Source: Pigmentiphaga humi
Lineage (GTDB): Bacteria; Pseudomonadota; Gammaproteobacteria; Burkholderiales; Burkholderiaceae_B
Direction: 5' to 3'
DNA length: 64,000 bases
Assembly (NCBI RefSeq): GCF_900606115.1
Contig: NZ_UWPJ01000023.1
Location: 248,001 to 312,000 of the forward strand
Under the pieces are notes generated by a model, which did not search any database, was not told where the DNA came from, and saw nothing but the letters and a program-made list of their open reading frames with translations. This document shows positions 32,144 through 41,491 of the stretch, piece after piece. The stretch's first letter is position 1. Every line of letters begins with the position of its first letter. The position numbers and the translations under genes were made by a program.

Positions 32144-33109
32144 CTATATATCTCTCGTTCTCGGGTCGAGCGCCATGTAGAGCAGATCCACCACCAGGTT
32201 GATCGCCACGAACAGCGTGGTGATTACCAGCAGATAGGCCGCCACGACCGGCCGGTCGAGGCGGACGATGGAGTCGATGATCAGTTTTCCCATGCCCGGC
32301 CAGGCGAAGATGGATTCGGTCACCACGGCGAACGCCAGCATGGATCCGAACTCCAGTCCGATCACGGTGATGATGGGCGCGGCGATGGTCTTGGCGACGT
32401 GGGTGGTGATGATGCGGCGCTCTGTCAGGCCCTTGGCGCGGGCGAATCTGACGAAATCCATGGGCATGACTTCACGCACCTGGGCACGGGTCAGGCGGAT
32501 GACCATTGCCATCTTGAACAGCGCCAGGTTCAGCGCAGGCAGGAACAGATGGTGCAGGCCGTCGAGCGTGGCGAAGCTGGTCTGGGCGCCGAACAGCGAG
32601 CCGGTCTGGCCGCGGCCGCTGGCAGGGAACCAGCCGAGTCCTACGGCGAAGATCAGGATCAGCATCAGTCCTTGCCAGAAGTTGGGCAGCGAGAAGCCCA
32701 GGATGGACCCGGTGGTAATGGTCTTGTCCATCCAGGTGTTCGGCTTGAGGCCGGCGATCAGGCCCAGCGGCGCACCGATGAGCAGCGCGATGAAGAGCGC
32801 CGCCAGCGCCAGTTCCAGCGTGGCCGGCAGGCGTTGCAGGATCAGGTCGATGGACGGCATGTTGTAGACGAAAGAGTTGCTCAGGTCGCCGTGCAGCGCA
32901 TTGACCAGGAAGCGCAGGTATTGCGTCCAGATCGGCTGGTCCAGGCCCAGCGCGCGGATGGCGGCGACCCGCTCGGACTCGGTCGCGTCGTCGGGCAGCA
33001 GGATGTCGACCGGGTTGCCGATCGCATACAGCCCCATGAACACCACCAGGGACACCGCAAGCAGCACGGCCATGGCCTGCAATGCGCGCCTCAATACATA
33101 AGTGACCAC
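32144..33109 (-). CDS. ABC transporter permease (DppB/OppB-like)
   Basis: 321 residues. It opens with the family's YVLRRALQAMAVLLAVSLVVF helix, then a periplasmic segment with DATESERVAAIRALGLDQPI. Four or five more helices follow, and the EAA loop is RFARAKGLTERRIITTHVAK. The GTG at 33109 has AAGGA six bases upstream and is 13 bp after the aldehyde-dehydrogenase stop; an ATG further up at 33172 would overlap that gene by 50 bp and adds residues foreign to the family. Confidence 0.88.
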   Translation of the reverse strand: MVTYVLRRALQAMAVLLAVSLVVFMGLYAIGNPVDILLPDDATESERVAAIRALGLDQPIWTQYLRFLVNALHGDLSNSFVYNMPSIDLILQRLPATLELALAALFIALLIGAPLGLIAGLKPNTWMDKTITTGSILGFSLPNFWQGLMLILIFAVGLGWFPASGRGQTGSLFGAQTSFATLDGLHHLFLPALNLALFKMAMVIRLTRAQVREVMPMDFVRFARAKGLTERRIITTHVAKTIAAPIITVIGLEFGSMLAFAVVTESIFAWPGMGKLIIDSIVRLDRPVVAAYLLVITTLFVAINLVVDLLYMALDPRTRDI

Positions 33110-33122
33110 GTCGTGTCCTTCG

Positions 33123-34559
33123 TCAGAGTCTCTGGGTGAAATGCGTGACGTACTTCGTGACGAGGTACGCATCGACGGCCTCGGTGCCTCCCTCGCGGCC
33201 GTGCCCCGAATCCTTGACGCCGCCGAAGGGCGCCTCGATCGGGCCCAGTCCCTGGTGGTTGATCGACACCATGCCTGCTTCGATGGCCCGGGCGGCCAGG
33301 GCCGCGCGTGCCATCGAGCGGGTATAGGCGTATGCCGCCAGGCCGTAGGGCAGGCGGTTGGCCTCGGCGATGGCGTCGCGGTCGTCGCGGAACGGCGTGA
33401 TGGCCGCGATAGGGGCGAAGGGCTCCTCGTTCATGATGCGCGCGTCGGCGGGCAGCCCCGCCAGCACCGTCGGACGATAGAACCAGCCCTTGCCGCCGGG
33501 CCGCTCGCCGCCCGCCCGCAATTGCGCGCCGCGTTCGAGCGCGTCGGCGACGAAAGCCTCGGCCGCGCGCACGCGCCGTTCGTGGATCAGCGGACCCATG
33601 CCGGTGCCGCTTTCGAGACCGTGGCCGAGCCGGATGGCGTCGGCCTGCGATGCGAAACGCGCGACGAAGTCGTCATAGATGCCTTCCTGGACCAGGAAGC
33701 GGGTGGGGGAGATGCAGATCTGCCCGGCATTGCGGTACTTGGCCGCTGCCAGCAGGGGAATGGCGCGGTCCAGGTCGGCGTCGTCGAAGACGATGGCCGG
33801 CGCGTGTCCGCCCAGCTCCGCGGTGATGGGCTTCATGTGGCGGCCGGCCAGTTCGGCCAGCTGCCTACCTACCGCGGTCGAGCCGGTGAAAGACACCTTG
33901 CGTATGGCGGGGCTGGCGATCAGGCGCGCGGAAATCTCCGCCGGATTGCCGAACACCAGGTTCGCCACGCCGGCGGGCAGGCCGGCAGCCTCGATGGCGC
34001 GCATCAGGCAGGCGGCGGTCGCAGGCGTGTCCTCGGCGGCCTTCAGCACGACGGAACAGCCGGCCGCGAGCGCGGCGGCGACCTTGCGCGCCACCTGGGA
34101 GAGCGGGAAATTCCAGGGAGTGAAGGCCGCCACCGGGCCGACCGGCTCGCGTTCGACGATCTGCAGTACGTCCGGCACGCGGGCGGGAATGGTGCGCCCG
34201 TAGAGGCGCCGGGCTTCTTCGGCACACCAGTCGAACACCTCGGCGGAACTGGCGCATTCGTGCAGGGCCTGGTCGAGCGGCTTGCCCTCTTCGCACGTAA
34301 TGATGCGGGCGATCCGGTCCGCCTGGCCGCGCAGGTGGTCGGCCACCGCGTGCAGCCGCCGCGCGCGCTCCGGCGCAGGCACCGCCCGCCAGGTGTCGAA
34401 GGCGCGCGCGGCGGCTGCCAGCGCATCGTCCAGGTCCGCCGGGCCGGCGTGCGCCACGGAGCCTATCCTTGCTTCGGTGGCAGGATCGTAGACGGGCAGC
34501 TCGCCGTTGCCGCCCGCGCGCCATTGGCCGTCGATGAAGAGCCGGGTGTCCGGGTACAT
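33123..34559 (-). CDS. NAD(P)-dependent aldehyde dehydrogenase (succinate-semialdehyde-dehydrogenase-like)
   Basis: 478 residues. The cofactor-binding and active-site elements are TPWNFPLSQ (148-156), FTGSTAVG (224-231), E248 in ITAELGGHAP and the nucleophile C282 in NAGQICISPTRF. NEEPFAPI and the C-terminal PFGGVKDSGHGREGG fit the class of GabD-like enzymes. It oxidises an aldehyde to an acid, plausibly the product of the TPP decarboxylase encoded 26 bp upstream. The start at 34559 matches the family N-terminus (LFIDGQW). Confidence 0.92.
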   Translation of the reverse strand: MYPDTRLFIDGQWRAGGNGELPVYDPATEARIGSVAHAGPADLDDALAAAARAFDTWRAVPAPERARRLHAVADHLRGQADRIARIITCEEGKPLDQALHECASSAEVFDWCAEEARRLYGRTIPARVPDVLQIVEREPVGPVAAFTPWNFPLSQVARKVAAALAAGCSVVLKAAEDTPATAACLMRAIEAAGLPAGVANLVFGNPAEISARLIASPAIRKVSFTGSTAVGRQLAELAGRHMKPITAELGGHAPAIVFDDADLDRAIPLLAAAKYRNAGQICISPTRFLVQEGIYDDFVARFASQADAIRLGHGLESGTGMGPLIHERRVRAAEAFVADALERGAQLRAGGERPGGKGWFYRPTVLAGLPADARIMNEEPFAPIAAITPFRDDRDAIAEANRLPYGLAAYAYTRSMARAALAARAIEAGMVSINHQGLGPIEAPFGGVKDSGHGREGGTEAVDAYLVTKYVTHFTQRL

Positions 34560-34585
34560 GCTCGATGCCTCCTCGCTGGCGCCTG

Positions 34586-36265
34586 TCAGGCGCTCTTCTG
34601 GTTGTAGGGCGTGGGCGGTCCGCCGAAGGCCTGGGCGAACGGGCCGATGGCTGCCATGTCGGCTTCCAGCAGGCTGGGGCCGTCGATGGCGAGCATTTCC
34701 CGCAGCGCGTCGGAGAAGCCCTGTGGGTGGGCGACGCGTCGGTGCGGCAGGCCCAGCGACCGGGCGAACAGCCCGAAGTCCGGCATGAGCAGGTCGGCAG
34801 CGAAGCGGCGTCCGCCGAAATGCGCGTCCTGGAGGTTGCGCATGATGCCGTAGCCGCCGTCGTTCATCAGGATGATGGTGAGGTTGGCCCGCTCCTGTAC
34901 CGCGGTGGCGACCTCGCCCAGCGACAGCGACAACCCGCCGTCGCCGACCAATGCGATGGTCTTGCGCTGCGGCGCGGCGATGGCTGCCCCTATGCCCTGC
35001 GCCAGTCCCATGCCGATGGCTCCGCTGACCGAGTAGACGCCGCGGCGCGGCGCCCGCAGGGGCGGCAGGCGATTGCCCCAGGTGCTGTTGCTGATGGTGA
35101 TGTCGCGCACCCAGTTGAAATCGGCGGGAGCGTGCTCGATGAGCGCGTCCAGCAGCGCTTCGTAGGGACCGAGCATGGCGCGCAGCGTGCTCTCCGCGGA
35201 ACGGCGGGCGGCGCGCAGGTCGTCGTGAAAGGCCGGATCCAGGTCGAGCTTGCCGAGCTTGCCGGCCAGCGCCGACAGAAAGCGCTGCGCATCGGCGCAG
35301 ACGAAGGCGTCGCATGGATAGTTGCGGTTTTCCGCGCGCGGATCGGCATCGACGATGACCAGCGGATGGGGCAGAGGCAGTCGGAACGAATGCGTCTGCG
35401 CGCTGCGCAGCCGCGAACCGGCCACCAGCATGAAGTCGCAACTGCCCAGGAAATCGGGCGCGGCGCCCAGCGAGGCCATGGAGCCCAGGTTTTGCGGATG
35501 GTCGTCGGGCACGATGCCGCGTCCCTGCACGCTGGAGGCCGCGCCCATGCCGGCGCGCAGCAGCGCGAGGCTGGCATCGCCGGCCTCGGCCGCGCCGCCG
35601 CCCAGCCACAGCATCGGCCGGCGGGCGCGGCGCAGCATGGCGGCGATTCGCTCGACCGCGGCATCGCAAGGCTCGATGGGGGATGGCGGCACCAGGCCGA
35701 AGTCGGCAGGCAGGCAGACCGGCATCTTCTGTACGTCGATCGGGATCTCGACGGTGACGGGGCCGCGGGGCGCGCTCAGCGCGACGCGCGCCGCTTCGCG
35801 CAGCGTGCCGAGCGCGGTCTCCGGCGTATGCACGCGGAAGGCTGCCTTGGACACGCCTTCCAGCATGCGGAACTGGGTGGGAGTCTCGTGCGTGTAGCCG
35901 GTGACCCGGTCCAGGTAGCGGGTCTCGACGTTGCCCGTGATGTGCAGCAGCGGCGTGCCGGCGCCCAGGCATTCGAGCAGCCCGGCACAGGCATTGGCGC
36001 AGCCGGCGCCGGTGGACGTGAGCAGGACGCCGATGCGGCCGGTGCTGCGCGCGCCGGCATCGGCCATGTTGACGGCGCCGGCCTCGTTGCGCACCGGCAC
36101 GAAGCGGATCGCGTCGCGCCGCGCCAGCGCATCGGCGATCGGCAGGTTGTGGATGCTGATGATGCCGAAGACGGTCCGGACGCCCAGGCATTCGAGAAAG
36201 GCGACGACGAGATCGCCGACGGTCGGGGATCCAGGCGCGGCCTGCTGGCGGGCTTGCTCAGACAT
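34586..36265 (-). CDS. Thiamine pyrophosphate-dependent decarboxylase (benzoylformate-decarboxylase / acetolactate-synthase family)
   Basis: 559 residues. The activating Glu is E61 in VRNEAGAVNMADA. The PP domain has VGDGGLSLSLGE with the motif closing at MNDGGYG, the Mg-TPP site. No FAD-type signature of acetolactate synthase is evident, and no small subunit is present. Followed directly by an aldehyde dehydrogenase gene, it probably decarboxylates a 2-oxoacid to an aldehyde that is then oxidised. The ATG at 36265 overlaps the SDR stop by 8 bp. It differs substantially from the TPP enzyme at 2392-4062, so the two are not recent copies. Confidence 0.87.
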   Translation of the reverse strand: MSEQARQQAAPGSPTVGDLVVAFLECLGVRTVFGIISIHNLPIADALARRDAIRFVPVRNEAGAVNMADAGARSTGRIGVLLTSTGAGCANACAGLLECLGAGTPLLHITGNVETRYLDRVTGYTHETPTQFRMLEGVSKAAFRVHTPETALGTLREAARVALSAPRGPVTVEIPIDVQKMPVCLPADFGLVPPSPIEPCDAAVERIAAMLRRARRPMLWLGGGAAEAGDASLALLRAGMGAASSVQGRGIVPDDHPQNLGSMASLGAAPDFLGSCDFMLVAGSRLRSAQTHSFRLPLPHPLVIVDADPRAENRNYPCDAFVCADAQRFLSALAGKLGKLDLDPAFHDDLRAARRSAESTLRAMLGPYEALLDALIEHAPADFNWVRDITISNSTWGNRLPPLRAPRRGVYSVSGAIGMGLAQGIGAAIAAPQRKTIALVGDGGLSLSLGEVATAVQERANLTIILMNDGGYGIMRNLQDAHFGGRRFAADLLMPDFGLFARSLGLPHRRVAHPQGFSDALREMLAIDGPSLLEADMAAIGPFAQAFGGPPTPYNQKSA

Positions 36266-37043
36266 GAGGCTTCATTCCTCCGGTCACGTCTATCCACGAT
36301 CCCGTGATGTAGCCCGCGCCGGGCGAAGCCAGGAAGGCGATCGTGCGGGCCACTTCCTCGGATTCGCCGAAGCGGCCGAGCGGCACCTTGCGCTGGGCGA
36401 CGAGGTCGTCCAGGTATTCCTGGTAGGTGGCGAATTTGTCCTGCTTCTGGAAGCGCCGCTCCCACTGGCCGGACTTGACCAGCCCGACCAGCACGGAATT
36501 GACGCGGATGCGATCGGCCGCGAGCCACAGCGACATGGTCTTGGACATGTTCAGCTGGCCGGCGCGGGCGGCGCTGGTGGCCGCCATGTGCGGATGCGGA
36601 CGCTGCGAGACCAGCGAGTTGATGTTGACCACGGCGCCCTGGCCGGACTCGGCCAGCAGCGACCGGAAGGCGCGGGTGGGGTGGAGCACCGAGAATATCT
36701 TGAGCTGGTACTCGTCCATCCACTCCTGGTCTTCGGTCTGCTCCATGTTGCCCAGCCGCGCCTGGCCGGCGTTGTTGATGAGCATGTCGGCGCCGCCGAA
36801 AGAGTCGGCCACGGCGTCGCGCAAGCGCTGGACCTGGGCGGGATCGAGTACGTCGCACGTGGTGGCCAGCAGCCGGTCGGGGCCGGCGCCCAGCGCGACG
36901 CGGGCCTGTTCGAGGCGCTGCGGATCGCGGCCGCAGATCGCGACCCGCGCGCCCAGATCGAGGAATGTCCTGGCAGTCGCCAGCCCGATGCCGTGCGTGC
37001 CGCCGGTCACGACGGCCACCCGGCCGCCAATTCCGTAGTCCAT
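36258..37043 (-). CDS. Short-chain dehydrogenase/reductase family protein with non-canonical active site
   Basis: 261 residues with a normal Rossmann fold: TGGTHGIG (13-20), CDV near 63 and NNAG (90-93). S143 is at the catalytic Ser position, but the YxxxK pair is replaced. Thirteen residues after S143 stands T156, and four later R160 (ATSAARAG). Classic catalysis needs Tyr and Lys there. I have the impression that similar TSAAR variants occur in other SDRs, so this may be a real subfamily with changed chemistry. The ATG at 37043 comes 35 bp after the CMD stop. Confidence 0.85.
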   Translation of the reverse strand: MDYGIGGRVAVVTGGTHGIGLATARTFLDLGARVAICGRDPQRLEQARVALGAGPDRLLATTCDVLDPAQVQRLRDAVADSFGGADMLINNAGQARLGNMEQTEDQEWMDEYQLKIFSVLHPTRAFRSLLAESGQGAVVNINSLVSQRPHPHMAATSAARAGQLNMSKTMSLWLAADRIRVNSVLVGLVKSGQWERRFQKQDKFATYQEYLDDLVAQRKVPLGRFGESEEVARTIAFLASPGAGYITGSWIDVTGGMKPHV

Positions 37044-37078
37044 GGTTTCCTTCCTGCTTGAATGGTGGGGAGGGCGCG

Positions 37079-37660
37079 TCAACGCGGCTTGGTGCCGGTG
37101 CGCCGGTAGCCGCTGACGTCCGGAAAGGGCTCCTGCCGTCCGGAGTGCATGTCGATCTGGAAGACATTGAGCAGCATGGCGAGCATGGAGAAGGCGCCGA
37201 TGGCCCCTACCATGTCGATCACGCCTTCCTCGCCGAATACGCGTACCGCGTCGGCGTAGGTGGCATCGCTGACGAAATGCTCGCGCAGCAGTTCATCGGC
37301 GAAGCGGAAAAACACGCGTTCGTCTTCGGCGGTGAAATCGGCACGGCCCGTGAGGGCGAGCGCGTCGACCGCTTCCTGGGAGACGCCTTCCTCGACCGCC
37401 TTGGGCGCATGGGCGACCCAGGAATAGGCGGCGTCCCAATAGCGCGCGGTGAGCAGGATGCACAATTCGCTGATGCGGCCGGTAATGGGACTGTCCCAGC
37501 GGAAATAGGAATTCAGTTTCTCGACGATGTCGCAGAGTTCGGGCCGGTGCATCCACGCCAGGTAGGGGCCTCTGACCTGGCCGCGCTTGCCGGCAATGCG
37601 CTCGTAGAGATCTTTCTGCAACTGCGTGAACTGCTCCGGTTCCAGCTTGCTGATTCTCAC
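37079..37660 (-). CDS. Carboxymuconolactone-decarboxylase (CMD/AhpD-like) family protein
   Basis: 193 residues, all-helical. The family core is PITGRISELCILLTARYWDAAYSWVAHAPKAVEEG, written here as two parts around residues 58-90. There is no CxxC, so it is not a peroxidase of the AhpD kind; a lyase, lactone decarboxylase or binding role remains possible. It is the first gene of the eleven-gene operon; a GTG start at 37660 has GGAGG five bases upstream. The operon promoter should lie in 37661-37882. Confidence 0.8.
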   Translation of the reverse strand: MRISKLEPEQFTQLQKDLYERIAGKRGQVRGPYLAWMHRPELCDIVEKLNSYFRWDSPITGRISELCILLTARYWDAAYSWVAHAPKAVEEGVSQEAVDALALTGRADFTAEDERVFFRFADELLREHFVSDATYADAVRVFGEEGVIDMVGAIGAFSMLAMLLNVFQIDMHSGRQEPFPDVSGYRRTGTKPR

Positions 37661-37814
37661 CGCGTCCTCCTGGTTTCGCGATCAATTAGACCAGCAGGGA
37701 CGCGGCTTCAGAATGGGCTTTGCCCGCAAAACTAGGTTTCAGGATCGTGACGAATCCCCGGGCCGGGGGCTGAGGCTCGCGTGTACCAACGGTTTGAGCC
37801 TGCCCGGGGCGCGC

Positions 37815-37830
37815 GCGCACGCCCGTGCGC
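37815..37830 (-). terminator. Stem-loop between GGDEF gene and operon start
   Basis: GCGCAC (37815-37820) and GTGCGC (37825-37830) pair around GCCC, about 52 bp past the GGDEF stop on the same strand. It could end that transcript before the CMD-led operon. No T-run follows. Confidence 0.3.
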
Positions 37831-37882
37831 TAAGGGTAGTCCCTGATCGGGAGCCGGAAGGGCACGCTGTAAGGGGCGTCCC

Positions 37883-38635
37883 TCAGGAGGCAACCTTCAC
37901 ACGGTTGCCGCCATCCGCTTTCGCGCGGTACATGGCCTGGTCGGCGCGCGCGTAGATGTCGGCGAAGCTGGCGCCGCGGGCGATGGGTATCAGGCCGACA
38001 CTGACGCTGACGTGCAGCGGCGGGCCGTTCATGGAGAAGTCCGCCACCGCCACCTGGCGCACGAATGCTTCGGCCAGGCGCACGGCCTCCTCCAGCGTGG
38101 CGGGCACCAGCAGCGCGGAAAATTCTTCGCCGCCCATGCGCGCGACTTCGCAGGGAGGTCCGAAAACGGAACGCATCAGGCGCGCCAGGGTCACGATCAC
38201 GTGATCGCCGGTGGGGTGTCCGTAGATGTCGTTGATGCGCTTGAAGGCGTCGACGTCGGCCAGCATCAGCACGTGCGGCCGAGCGGATGCCAGCGCCGTC
38301 TCGGCCAGTTCGATGAAGGCCCTGCGGTTGAGCAGGCCGGTATGGGGGTCGAGCCGGTTCAGGTTCGCCAGGTGCGATTTCATCTGATAGAGCTTGTAAT
38401 TTCCCATGGCCATGATGTAGATCACGCTGCTGCCCAGCACGCTTGCGATCAGCGTGGTCTGGATGGCCGAGCGGACGATCTGGAAGGGCGCGTAGATGAG
38501 GTTGATGCACAAGTCGATCAGGTCGGCGGCGACGATCACCAGGAGCGTGGTGACGATGGTTCTCTGGAAGACTTCGCGGCGCGACGTGATTTCGCCGCGC
38601 ACGCGCCATCGGTTGCGCGAGGGACTGTTGGGCAT
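37883..38635 (-). CDS. Diguanylate cyclase, two membrane helices plus GGDEF domain
   Basis: 250 residues. Hydrophobic helices at about 27-48 and 56-77 place a short hairpin in the inner membrane, with almost no periplasmic sensor. The GGDEF domain begins near LDPHTGLLNRR (95-105); the active loop is GGEEF at 168-172, so synthesis of cyclic-di-GMP from two GTP is expected. The upstream inhibitory RxxD site is absent (GPPC in its place), so it lacks product feedback. It is read in the same direction as the catabolic operon but is separated by 222 bp. Confidence 0.9.
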   Translation of the reverse strand: MPNSPSRNRWRVRGEITSRREVFQRTIVTTLLVIVAADLIDLCINLIYAPFQIVRSAIQTTLIASVLGSSVIYIMAMGNYKLYQMKSHLANLNRLDPHTGLLNRRAFIELAETALASARPHVLMLADVDAFKRINDIYGHPTGDHVIVTLARLMRSVFGPPCEVARMGGEEFSALLVPATLEEAVRLAEAFVRQVAVADFSMNGPPLHVSVSVGLIPIARGASFADIYARADQAMYRAKADGGNRVKVAS

Positions 38636-38795
38636 GTAGGTGGTAGCGGTGGTGTGCCGGACGGCGGGAAAGCCGGCTCTGCCGCTACCTTACCGCAATT
38701 CGCCCATGTCCAGTGCGCGGGCGTCCGGGGTGCGGCGAGCAACGCTATCATGGTGCTGCGCGGCACACCGGCCGCGGTTCGACTGGAGGCCGTAC

Positions 38796-39683
38796 ATGGA
38801 TATTTCCCGCCGTTTTGGATTCATCGGACTTGGCAACATGGGCCTGCCCATGGCGACCCGGTTGCTGGCCGCAGGCCATGCGGTGACGGTCTGGAACCGC
38901 AGCGCCGACAAGGCGGAGGAACTGGCGCGCGCCGGCGCGGCCGTGGCGGCCGAGCCGGCGGATGTGCTGCGGCAGGCGGAGGTGGTGGGGATTTGCGTGA
39001 AAGACGGCGCCGCCGTCGAGCAGATCGCGTTCGGGCCGGGCGGCCTGGCGGAGGCGGGCGCCGCCGGCCAGGGCAGGGTGGTGGTCGATTTTTCGACCAT
39101 CTCTCCCGGGCAGGCACGCGACATCGGCCGCCGCCTGCGCGAATTGACCGGAGCCGGCTGGCTCGATGCTCCGGTATCGGGCGGCGTGCCCGGCGCCGAG
39201 CGCGGGTCGCTGATCTGCTTTGCCGGCGGCGAGGCGGCCGATCTCGAGCTTGCCCGGCCCTTGCTGGCCCCGCTCGCCGCGCGCGTGACGTACATGGGGC
39301 CGGCCGGCGCGGGCCAGACCACCAAAATCTGCAACCAGATGATCGTGGCCGTGAATGTGCTCACCATTGCCGAGACCTATGGGCTGGCGCGCAAGGCGGG
39401 CGTCGATCTCGGCCAGTTGGCCCCGGCATTGGCGGGCGGCTTTGCGGATTCGCAGCCTTTGCAGATATTCGGGCCGTCGATGGCCGCCGGCCGGTTCGAG
39501 CCGATACGCACCGCGGTCGAACTGATGGCCAAGGATCTCGGCATCTCGCAGGACATGGCGGACGAACTGGAGGCGGGCACGCCGGTGTCCGGCTTCTGCT
39601 CGGCCCTGTACCAGGCCATTCGGGCCGAACACGAGGACGTCTTCTGGGGCGACGTGGCGGGCCTGGTCCGGCTGTACCGCTAG
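38796..39683 (+). CDS. NAD(P)-dependent beta-hydroxyacid dehydrogenase (3-hydroxyisobutyrate dehydrogenase family)
   Basis: 295 residues. The Rossmann motif GLGNMG lies at 11-16, the substrate loop is DAPVSGGVPGAERG (124-137), and the catalytic Lys is K177 in GQTTKICNQM. GxxGxGxxxK spacing is right for the family. It oxidises short 3-hydroxy acids or reduces semialdehydes such as tartronate semialdehyde. The ATG at 38796 follows GGAGGCCGTAC. It is divergent from the diguanylate cyclase, with 160 bp between them, and is followed by a strong hairpin. Confidence 0.9.
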   Translation: MDISRRFGFIGLGNMGLPMATRLLAAGHAVTVWNRSADKAEELARAGAAVAAEPADVLRQAEVVGICVKDGAAVEQIAFGPGGLAEAGAAGQGRVVVDFSTISPGQARDIGRRLRELTGAGWLDAPVSGGVPGAERGSLICFAGGEAADLELARPLLAPLAARVTYMGPAGAGQTTKICNQMIVAVNVLTIAETYGLARKAGVDLGQLAPALAGGFADSQPLQIFGPSMAAGRFEPIRTAVELMAKDLGISQDMADELEAGTPVSGFCSALYQAIRAEHEDVFWGDVAGLVRLYR

Positions 39684-39762
39684 CCGACATGTCATGGGAA
39701 TTTCATTGATGTAACGCTGCTCAAGCACCGTACGGCCTGGGCCGATAAAGCGAATGAAGCGC

Positions 39763-39792
39763 AACGGCGGGGTTCTCGGGAACCCCGCCGTT
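39763..39792 (+). terminator. Strong 13-bp hairpin, transcription terminator
   Basis: AACGGCGGGGTTC (39763-39775) pairs perfectly with GAACCCCGCCGTT (39780-39792) around a TCGG loop, 80 bp after the dehydrogenase stop. The T content after the stem is modest (GTCATTTG), but the stability should be enough. It isolates the chemoreceptor gene, whose ATG is 34 bp further on, so that gene's promoter probably overlaps or lies upstream of the hairpin. Confidence 0.7.
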
Positions 39793-39826
39793 GTCATTTG
39801 TGGCCTAGGGTTTTCATTAGGGTGTC

Positions 39827-41491
39827 ATGAAAATACGCAGCAAATTGTTCGCCTTGGGGACTGCCGGCATCGTCGCGCTGGTGGTTGTGGCCGGTTGTGC
39901 GGTGGCCGGATTGTTGCGCCTGAGCGGCGCGGTCGACGACTATGCGCAGCGGCGGGTGCCGGCGCTGGTGGCATTGGGCGCGCTGCGGGAAGGGCAGGTG
40001 CAGATCGCCCGCCACAGCCTGGAGCCGCTGCAGTGGGCCGACGAATATTCCATCGAGGCGCGCAACGAGTGGGAACGCATGCTGCAGTCGAAGGGGCGCA
40101 CCTGGGCCGCGATGGAGGCGGCTCGCGCGGCGCTGTCCGAGGCGCCGGCGGCGCAGGGCGAGTCCGAGGCGCTGGACGCTTTCGACGCGGCCTTCCATGC
40201 CTGGGCCGAGAAGGAAAAGCCGCTCACGGATCTGCTCGCGCAACTGGTGGAAGCCGAGACCGAGGAGCGCCAGCGATTCCTGTTTCTGAAATACCTGGCC
40301 GCCTATTCGGCGCAGGAATCCTATTATGTGCAGGCGCAACAAGCGATGCAGGCACTGGCCGAAGCGGGCGCCCAGGCCGCGGCCGAGCGGGCGGCGGAAT
40401 TACGGCAGGCCAGCCGGCGCCTGGCGGCGATGATTGCCGGCATAGGCCTGGCCGCCATGCTCCTGGTGCTGGCCGGGGCGTGGCGCATCGGCCGCACCAT
40501 CGTCGGCGCCATCGACGGCATGCGGGCGCGCCTGGCCGCCATCGCCGATGATCTGGATTTCCGTCCCCGCGCGGCAGCCCGGGGCAACGACGAGGTGGCG
40601 GACATGGCGCGCGCGCTGGATCGGCTCGTGGCGCGCGTGCGCACCTCGCTGGCGACGATGCAGGATCTGTCGGCAACCATGAACGCCGCCGGCAACGAAG
40701 TGTCGGCCGGCGCGGCGGGCGTGGCCGGCGGGGCGGCCCGCCAGAGCGACGCCGCGGGACGCATGGCCGAATCCATGCAGACCGTGGCCGCGAGCATGAC
40801 CCAGGTGGCCGGATCGGTCGAAGAGGCGATCGGCCTGTCCCGCGAGGCCTGCGGCCTGGCCCGGCACGGCGGTGAACTGATCGGCACCGCCGGCGAGCGC
40901 ATGGATGTGATCTCGGGGCGGATGACGGCGGCGTCGCGGGCGCTGGACGCGCTGGACCGGCATGGCGAGTCGATTCGCCACGTGGCCCGCCTGATTTCCG
41001 ATATCGCCGGCCAGACCAAGCTGCTGTCGCTGAACGCAGCGATCGAGGCGGCGCGCGCGGGCGAGGACGGCAGGGGCTTTGCCGTCGTCGCCGAGCAGGT
41101 CAGGACGCTGGCCGAGAAAAGCGCGGCCTCCAGCCTGCAGATCGGCCAGACCGTGGAGCGCATCGCCGATGAAACGGCTGCCGCTGCCGAGTTGATGCGG
41201 GAAGTGGTGGAAGCCGTGGCGGTGGGCCAGGCCAATGCGACCGAAGCGGGCCGCTTCGTGGGCGAGCTCAGCGCGGCCTCGGAGCGGGCGGCCAGGGTGG
41301 TGGCCGCCATCGGGCAGGCGCTGCGCGAGCAATCCTCGCTGAACGACGGTGTCGCGCGCCACGTGGACGACGTGGCCGGCATGGCCGGACATTACCGGGA
41401 GGCCGCGGGCGCCATGGCGGCCCAGGCGGCGAGCCTCCAGGAGACTGTTCGCACGGTCGATGCAACGGTCAATTCGTTCAGGGTGTCGTAA
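39827..41491 (+). CDS. Methyl-accepting chemotaxis protein
   Basis: 554 residues. TM1 covers about 9-30, a mostly helical periplasmic ligand domain extends to about 197 and TM2 covers 199-219. A HAMP-like linker follows. The signalling tip, near 395-430, reads [20 protein letters not shown] with [13 protein letters not shown] after it; S replaces the usual A in LLALNAA. No C-terminal CheR pentapeptide is visible. It would report a periplasmic chemical to CheA/CheW, encoded elsewhere. Its 3' end overlaps the efflux lipoprotein gene by 14 bp. Confidence 0.92.
   Translation: MKIRSKLFALGTAGIVALVVVAGCAVAGLLRLSGAVDDYAQRRVPALVALGALREGQVQIARHSLEPLQWADEYSIEARNEWERMLQSKGRTWAAMEAARAALSEAPAAQGESEALDAFDAAFHAWAEKEKPLTDLLAQLVEAETEERQRFLFLKYLAAYSAQESYYVQAQQAMQALAEAGAQAAAERAAELRQASRRLAAMIAGIGLAAMLLVLAGAWRIGRTIVGAIDGMRARLAAIADDLDFRPRAAARGNDEVADMARALDRLVARVRTSLATMQDLSATMNAAGNEVSAGAAGVAGGAARQSDAAGRMAESMQTVAASMTQVAGSVEEAIGLSREACGLARHGGELIGTAGERMDVISGRMTAASRALDALDRHGESIRHVARLISDIAGQTKLLSLNAAIEAARAGEDGRGFAVVAEQVRTLAEKSAASSLQIGQTVERIADETAAAAELMREVVEAVAVGQANATEAGRFVGELSAASERAARVVAAIGQALREQSSLNDGVARHVDDVAGMAGHYREAAGAMAAQAASLQETVRTVDATVNSFRVS

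Noticed and set aside
37079-37660. AhpD alkylhydroperoxidase
   Set aside because: No CxxC redox pair in the protein.
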